A stretch of DNA of 60,090 bases from NCBI GenBank assembly GCA_018399685.1, contig JAGYOK010000009.1, positions 1 to 60,090 of the forward strand. Reading direction: 5' to 3'. The position numbers and the translations under genes were made by a program. Below the pieces are notes generated by a model. The model did no database searches and had not been told where the DNA came from. It was given only the letters and a program-made list of their open reading frames with translations. Each line of letters starts with the position of its first letter. The stretch's first letter is position 1. This DNA comes from Alphaproteobacteria bacterium (GTDB lineage: Bacteria > Pseudomonadota > Alphaproteobacteria > Micavibrionales > Micavibrionaceae). Positions 55,678 through 60,090 of this stretch are shown here, one piece after another.

Positions 55678-56562
55678 TCAAGTTGATAGAGATAGCGGTT
55701 TTTTCAACAGCGCTAAACGGTAAGAGCCGATTTTCTTAAAGCCAATTGCTTCATAAGCCTTGATCGCTGCGGGATTATCGGAAAACAAGATTGCTTTTTT
55801 AACGCCCTGATCCCTCGCTTTTTGCAAAGTTAAAGCAACAAGAGTACGGGCATATCCCCGATTGCGATGCTCTGGCGGCGTCCACACCGGGCCAATTTGC
55901 ACCATATCAGGCAGTTGTGCATTAAACCCGCTTAATGCAACGGGATTTCCCTCGACAAGCAATACCCACCCGCTCTTGCTTTTGATCTTCTGATCGATGT
56001 GGTTTTTGACATGCTGATCCAGAGCTTTGTTACCCTCTGATCCCAAGGCCTCGATCTCGTACGCTCTCATCCAGCGCGTCAATAGCGCCTCGTCAACTTT
56101 AGCCATTTCAAGCATTTGAGCGCCGGAATATCTCGAGCCTGCCGCCGATGAGATATGATTTAAATCCAGATTATAAAGCCCTTCGGCACGATTTGTTGCA
56201 TATTGTTCAACATGGGTGAGCAGCTCATCTATGACGAGCTTTGCCTGATCGTCTGCGCCCAAAACACCGGCAACGGGGCGGGTGGCCATATTACGGAAGG
56301 CGGCGACCAGCTTGCTTAATATGGCTTTATCTTCCGCTTGCATCATAATGTTCCCGTTCTGGTAGTGCGCCAGTACGCCGGTTATATTTCCTGTTTCGTC
56401 AAACGCACCAAGATATTCGCCGTGATAATCCTCGTTTTTGTATTCAAGCCCGGAGCGCTTCATATTGCTGCGTAGGAACATGCTGGTCTCGGCATGGTAT
56501 GACAAAAACTGTTCCAGTTTTTCAGCGTCGCTGTTTTGTAATAGCTTGATTATCATTTTCAT
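55678..56562 (-). CDS. GNAT family acetyltransferase
   Basis: The 294-residue protein has a C-terminal GNAT domain with the acetyl-CoA loop PPEHRNRGYARTLVALTLQKA and AIKAYEAIGFKKIGSYRLAL. The N-terminal half (about residues 1-140) has a second, degenerate acetyltransferase-like part (TSMFLRSNMKRSGL; EYLGAFDETGNITGVLAHYQ). This two-part plan is seen in several uncharacterised GNAT proteins. The start at 56562 is favoured by homology; upstream in-frame residues are basic and not conserved. Substrate unknown. Confidence 0.85.
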   Translation of the reverse strand: MKMIIKLLQNSDAEKLEQFLSYHAETSMFLRSNMKRSGLEYKNEDYHGEYLGAFDETGNITGVLAHYQNGNIMMQAEDKAILSKLVAAFRNMATRPVAGVLGADDQAKLVIDELLTHVEQYATNRAEGLYNLDLNHISSAAGSRYSGAQMLEMAKVDEALLTRWMRAYEIEALGSEGNKALDQHVKNHIDQKIKSKSGWVLLVEGNPVALSGFNAQLPDMVQIGPVWTPPEHRNRGYARTLVALTLQKARDQGVKKAILFSDNPAAIKAYEAIGFKKIGSYRLALLKKPLSLST

Positions 56563-56714
56563 GCTCTTTTGTTTTTGATGAAACACAACATATCGTGCTT
56601 CTTTAAGTTTTTTGCGCTGCACTGCAGCTATAGTTTTCCTTCCATATTTATCCAGTTAAGGTATAAAAGTTTCACATATTGTACTATAAAAAAATTATCT
56701 TTAAGGAGACTGAC

Positions 56715-59018
56715 ATGACAGCCGACAAGAATTTATCACCTAATCCTGATGATGTGTGGGGTTCTCACAATAGTTCGGAGAAGAGCTGGGAATCTTTCGT
56801 TGCAGGGAAGTGGCAGCGCTCGGTCGATGTCCGTAATTTTATTCAGAGCAACTATACGCCTTATGAAGGTGATGAAAGTTTTCTGGCAGGAGTAACGCAG
56901 CATACAAAACAGCTTTGGGATGAAGTTTCCGAGCTGCTCAAGGAGGAGCGCAAAAAGGGCGTTTTGGACGCTGATACCTCTGTGGTTGCCTCGATTACCA
57001 GTCATGCTGCAGGCTATATCAACAAAGATCTTGAGGTTATCGTAGGATTGCAGACAGATAAACCGCTCAAGCGTGCGATTATGCCTCGTGGCGGAATGCG
57101 GATGGTTTCCGGCGGGCTAGAGGCCTATGGATATGAGATGGATCCGCAAGTTGAGGAGATCTATAGCAAACACCGCAAGTGCCACAATCAAGGTGTGTTC
57201 AGTGCATACACGCCCGAAATGCGTGCAGCAAGAAAGAGCGGTATTGTAACAGGCCTTCCCGACGCATACGGGAGAGGACGCATTATCGGAGATTATCGCC
57301 GCGTTGCGCTATATGGCGTTGATTTTCTTATTGAGGATAAGAAAAAACAGTTCGCGCATACAGATGATGTCTTTATGACAGAAGATGTCATTCGTGAGAG
57401 AGAAGAGATCACCGATCAGATAGAGGCGCTTAATGATCTTAAAGACATGGCAATGTCATATGGTTATGACGTTTCCCGTCCCGCAGCAAACGCAAAAGAG
57501 GCTGTTCAGTGGACATATTTTGCCTATCTTGCTGCGGTAAAATCACAAAATGGTGCAGCAATGTCGCTGGGGAGGGTGTCTACATTTCTCGATATTTATA
57601 TACAGCGTGATCTGGATAGTGGGTTAATCACAGAACAGGAAGCGCAAGATTTGATTGACCAGATGGTTATCAAACTTCGTCTGGTGCGTTTTTTGCGGAC
57701 GCCTGAATATGATGCGCTGTTTTCCGGTGACCCTACATGGGTAACGGAAGTTCTTGGAGGTATGGGGCTTGATGGCCGTACTTTAGTTGCTAAAACAGCT
57801 TTTAGATTTTTGCAGACTTTAAATAACCTTGGCCCCGCGCCAGAGCCTAATCTTACGGTGTTATGGAGCGAGGCTCTGCCGGAAGGGTTTAAGTCTTTTT
57901 GTGCGGCAATATCGATTAAAACGTCATCGGTTCAGTATGAAAACGACGATTTGATGCGCTCGTACTGGGGTGATGATTACGGCATTGCATGTTGTGTTTC
58001 GGCTATGCGGCTGGGCAAGCAAATGCAGTTTTTTGGTGCGCGTGTTAATCTTGCAAAATGTATGCTTTACGCCTTGAACGGCGGTCGTGATGAAATAAGT
58101 GGAGAGCAGATTGGCCCTAAATCAGCCGCTTATGAGGGCGATGTTCTGGAGTATGACAAAGTTATGGAGCTGTATCAGCCCATGGTGACATGGCTTGCCA
58201 GACTTTATACGCAGACTTTGAATGTTATCCATTATATGCATGATAAATATGCTTATGAGAGCATTCTTTTCGCACTCCATGACAGGGAAATATTTCGCAC
58301 AATGGCCTGCGGTATAGCCGGGCTGTCGGTTGTTGCGGATTCTTTTTCTGCAATAAGGAACGCAAAAGTAAGGGTTATCAGGGATGAGCGCGGCCTGATT
58401 ACAGACTTTGAAACTGAAGGTGAATTCCCGCAATACGGCAATAACAATGATTGTGTCGATGATATTGCTGCACAAATAGTCGAGGAGTTTATGGATAGAA
58501 TCCGTCAGTTCCCGATTTATCGTGGGGCTACAGCAACGCAGTCTATTCTGACCATTACTTCAAATGTTGTGTATGGCAAAAAGACCGGCAGCACTCCAGA
58601 TGGCCGCAAGAAGGGCGAGCCTTTTGCTCCGGGTGCTAACCCTATGCATGGACGCGATGTTAAGGGCGCGGTGGCCTCTATGGCTTCTGTTGCTAAAATG
58701 CCTTATGAGCACTCACAAGACGGGATTTCTTATACGTTCTCGATTGTCCCCGATGCGTTAGGGCGCTCAGAAGGCGATCAACGCGCCAATCTTACGGGGT
58801 TGCTTGATGGGTATTTTGCAGCAAACGATCACACGCCGGGCGGGCATCACATTAATGTTAATGTGCTCAACCCCGAAGAGTTGCGCGACGCGATGGAAAA
58901 TCCTGAAAAGTATCCGCAATTAACCGTGCGTGTGTCAGGATATGCCGTTAACTTTATTAAGCTTACGCGGGAGCAGCAGCTCGATGTGATTAACCGAACG
59001 TTCCATCAAAGCGCTTAG
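56715..59018 (+). CDS. pflB: Formate acetyltransferase (pyruvate formate-lyase)
   Basis: PflB cleaves pyruvate with CoA into acetyl-CoA and formate under anaerobiosis, using a glycyl radical. The 767-residue protein has the catalytic pair Cys426-Cys427 in [16 protein letters not shown] and the radical loop [12 protein letters not shown] with the radical residue at Gly742. [20 protein letters not shown] is the conserved segment near the active site. The ATG at 56715 has AAGGAG upstream. Its presence in an alphaproteobacterium is uncommon. pflA follows after 161 bases that include a structured repeat. Confidence 0.97.
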   Translation: MTADKNLSPNPDDVWGSHNSSEKSWESFVAGKWQRSVDVRNFIQSNYTPYEGDESFLAGVTQHTKQLWDEVSELLKEERKKGVLDADTSVVASITSHAAGYINKDLEVIVGLQTDKPLKRAIMPRGGMRMVSGGLEAYGYEMDPQVEEIYSKHRKCHNQGVFSAYTPEMRAARKSGIVTGLPDAYGRGRIIGDYRRVALYGVDFLIEDKKKQFAHTDDVFMTEDVIREREEITDQIEALNDLKDMAMSYGYDVSRPAANAKEAVQWTYFAYLAAVKSQNGAAMSLGRVSTFLDIYIQRDLDSGLITEQEAQDLIDQMVIKLRLVRFLRTPEYDALFSGDPTWVTEVLGGMGLDGRTLVAKTAFRFLQTLNNLGPAPEPNLTVLWSEALPEGFKSFCAAISIKTSSVQYENDDLMRSYWGDDYGIACCVSAMRLGKQMQFFGARVNLAKCMLYALNGGRDEISGEQIGPKSAAYEGDVLEYDKVMELYQPMVTWLARLYTQTLNVIHYMHDKYAYESILFALHDREIFRTMACGIAGLSVVADSFSAIRNAKVRVIRDERGLITDFETEGEFPQYGNNNDCVDDIAAQIVEEFMDRIRQFPIYRGATATQSILTITSNVVYGKKTGSTPDGRKKGEPFAPGANPMHGRDVKGAVASMASVAKMPYEHSQDGISYTFSIVPDALGRSEGDQRANLTGLLDGYFAANDHTPGGHHINVNVLNPEELRDAMENPEKYPQLTVRVSGYAVNFIKLTREQQLDVINRTFHQSA

Positions 59019-59032
59019 CTGCCATTATTTAC

Positions 59033-59120
59033 GCTTGAGTGTCGTTGCTTCGTTTCTTGCGTATGAATAGAATACGCGGCACCTCTCGCGCCTAATCAAG
59101 CAAAAATGCTGTTTGCTATG
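59033..59120. repeat. Structured intergenic element, copy B
   Basis: Between pflB and pflA: GCTTGA (59033-59038) pairs with TCAAGC (59096-59101), and GCGTAT (59059-59064) with ATACGC (59072-59077). The tail CAAAAATGCTGTTTGCTATG (59101-59120) nearly equals that of copy A at 39771-39790. Confidence 0.6.
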
Positions 59121-59179
59121 AATAACGTGCTTACGTATTATGTTGTTTAAAGTTGGCCGTAATAAAAAGAAGCTGGGAA

Positions 59180-59983
59180 ATGACAGAGCAGGGGACACAT
59201 ACAGACAAAGAAAAAAGCCTGGTTTCTTGCGGGAGAGACCCTAAAGATGCAGAGGTTTCGGGCTATGTCCATTCCGTTGAAACTGGCGGAATGGCTGACG
59301 GTCCGGGTGTACGCTATATTGTCTTTATGAGTGGCTGCCCCTTGCGTTGCCGGTACTGCCATAACCCGGATATGTTACGTATGAAAAAGGGTGCGCTAAC
59401 CCCCTCTACACAACTATTGGATGATATAAGCCGATACGCATCGTATCTAAGCCATAGCAAAGGCGGGGTAACGCTTAGCGGCGGAGAACCTCTGTGCCAA
59501 CCTGATTTTGTTAAGGCAATATTTAAGGGATGCAGGAAAATGGGCATTCATACGACGCTTGATACAAGCGGATATCTGAATAAAAAGGCAGATGATGAGC
59601 TGCTTTCTCTTACCGATCTTGTTTTGCTCGATATTAAAGCAGGCAGTGAGCGAATATATAAGCAGGTTACGGGGCGTCCGCTACAGCCAACCCTCGTCTT
59701 TGCCGAAAGGCTTGCGGCGCGCGGTATCCCTGTCTGGCTGCGCTATGTGCTTGTCCCGAATCTTACGGACGATCCAGAGGAGATCGAGTATGTCGCCAGC
59801 TTTGCTGCATCTTTGGGAAGCGTCGTTAAGCGCGTTGATGTTTTGCCATTTCACAAGATGGGTGAAAAAAAGTGGGAGCACACAAGCCTGAATTACAAGC
59901 TGAAAGATACACCCTCTCCAACGCATGTGCAAATTGCTGCGGCTCGAAAAATTTTTCAGAAATATGGCCTTACAGCCTATTAG
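59180..59983 (+). CDS. pflA: Pyruvate formate-lyase-activating enzyme
   Basis: PflA is a radical-SAM protein that installs the glycyl radical on PflB. The 267-residue protein has the cluster motif SGCPLRCRYCHNPDM (C-x3-C-x2-C), GGVTLSGGEPLCQPDF, LDTSGYL and DLVLLDIKAGSERIY. It follows pflB on the same strand. The ATG at 59180 is used rather than a TTG 27 bases upstream, which lacks a good ribosome site. The end is complete in the window. Confidence 0.95.
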   Translation: MTEQGTHTDKEKSLVSCGRDPKDAEVSGYVHSVETGGMADGPGVRYIVFMSGCPLRCRYCHNPDMLRMKKGALTPSTQLLDDISRYASYLSHSKGGVTLSGGEPLCQPDFVKAIFKGCRKMGIHTTLDTSGYLNKKADDELLSLTDLVLLDIKAGSERIYKQVTGRPLQPTLVFAERLAARGIPVWLRYVLVPNLTDDPEEIEYVASFAASLGSVVKRVDVLPFHKMGEKKWEHTSLNYKLKDTPSPTHVQIAAARKIFQKYGLTAY

Positions 59984-60090
59984 CAAAAAAGAAGCCACGG
60001 TTAAAAAAGTTATCCGCAATATACCATAATTTTAACTATGGGTACTGATCTTTAAACCAGTATATATGGGGTTGCGGTTTGTATTATTCG
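59984..60090. other. Right window edge, no gene seen
   Basis: The last 107 bases are A+T-rich with a weak hairpin (CCATAATTTTAACTATGG) but no recognisable gene start. Confidence 0.4.

Overview
The window looks like the chromosome of an alphaproteobacterium with a base composition somewhat below 50 % G+C. Supporting signs are the mutM / rpsT / dnaA neighbourhood, a heparinase II/III-family gene next to rpe and rsmB, dnaX followed by a YbaB gene with a small SRP RNA close by, an adrenodoxin-type ferredoxin, and stress-sigma-like promoter motifs. The species cannot be named. A DotL/DotM-like type IVB coupling pair together with pflB/pflA points to a facultatively anaerobic, possibly host- or prey-associated lineage (inference). 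No CRISPR array, rRNA or phage module was seen. The only transposon trace is an IS630-type transposase N-terminus cut by the left edge.

Layout. 1-330: IS fragment and a REP-like palindrome. 340-6733 (minus strand): radA, a degenerate EAL-domain gene, a heparinase II/III-like gene, rpe and rsmB. 6851-10918: a thioredoxin-fold-like secreted protein, then xthA, ybaB and dnaX on the minus strand. 11090-15633: poorly characterised genes (a possible Tiki/ChaN-fold protein, a very acidic protein, a polytopic membrane protein, a ferredoxin, a small HTH-like protein) with the SRP RNA on the minus strand. 15677-17885: groES-groEL with a heat-shock-like promoter and a strong terminator. 17893-20001 (minus strand): an XRE regulator, an EgtD-like methyltransferase and a SemiSWEET, arranged as an operon. 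20332-25149: a membrane-anchored protein, mutM, a secreted protein, rpsT and dnaA. 25287-34633: bioB-bioF on plus, dnaN and bioD-bioA on minus, recF on plus, and a DUF1566-like gene. 35099-43249: hisC and an isoprenylcysteine-methyltransferase-like gene on minus, then gyrB, elbB, argS and an SGNH hydrolase on plus. 43314-49623: a Fic-like protein lacking the catalytic histidine, then on minus DotM-like, an unknown membrane protein, DotL-like and a pilin-like protein. 50028-50281: tRNA-Thr and tRNA-Gln. 50282-53530: a small mosaic island behind tRNA-Gln with three copies of an att-like repeat. 53596-55643: an ECF sigma factor, its anti-sigma factor and a divergent DUF4168-type gene. 55678-59983: an acetyltransferase, then pflB and pflA.

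How the parts fit. Most of the window is replication, repair and translation housekeeping. Biotin synthesis is split into bioBF and bioDA blocks facing opposite ways around an inverted dnaN. Pyruvate formate-lyase and its activase give anaerobic acetyl-CoA production. The most interesting signals are: (i) the DotL-like ATPase, whose C-terminal tail carries a duplicated segment and two copies of KPSIFGG, with its DotM-like partner; (ii) back-to-back promoters of identical architecture (GGAACTT-N15-nGTCnTA) between the sigma-factor gene and the DUF4168-type gene; (iii) a two-copy intergenic element whose stems differ by compensating changes; (iv) the tRNA-Gln island; (v) the XRE / EgtD-like / SemiSWEET operon; (vi) a strongly structured, pyrimidine-rich gap at 34634-35098. 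All functional calls rest on reading motifs by eye, with no database search.
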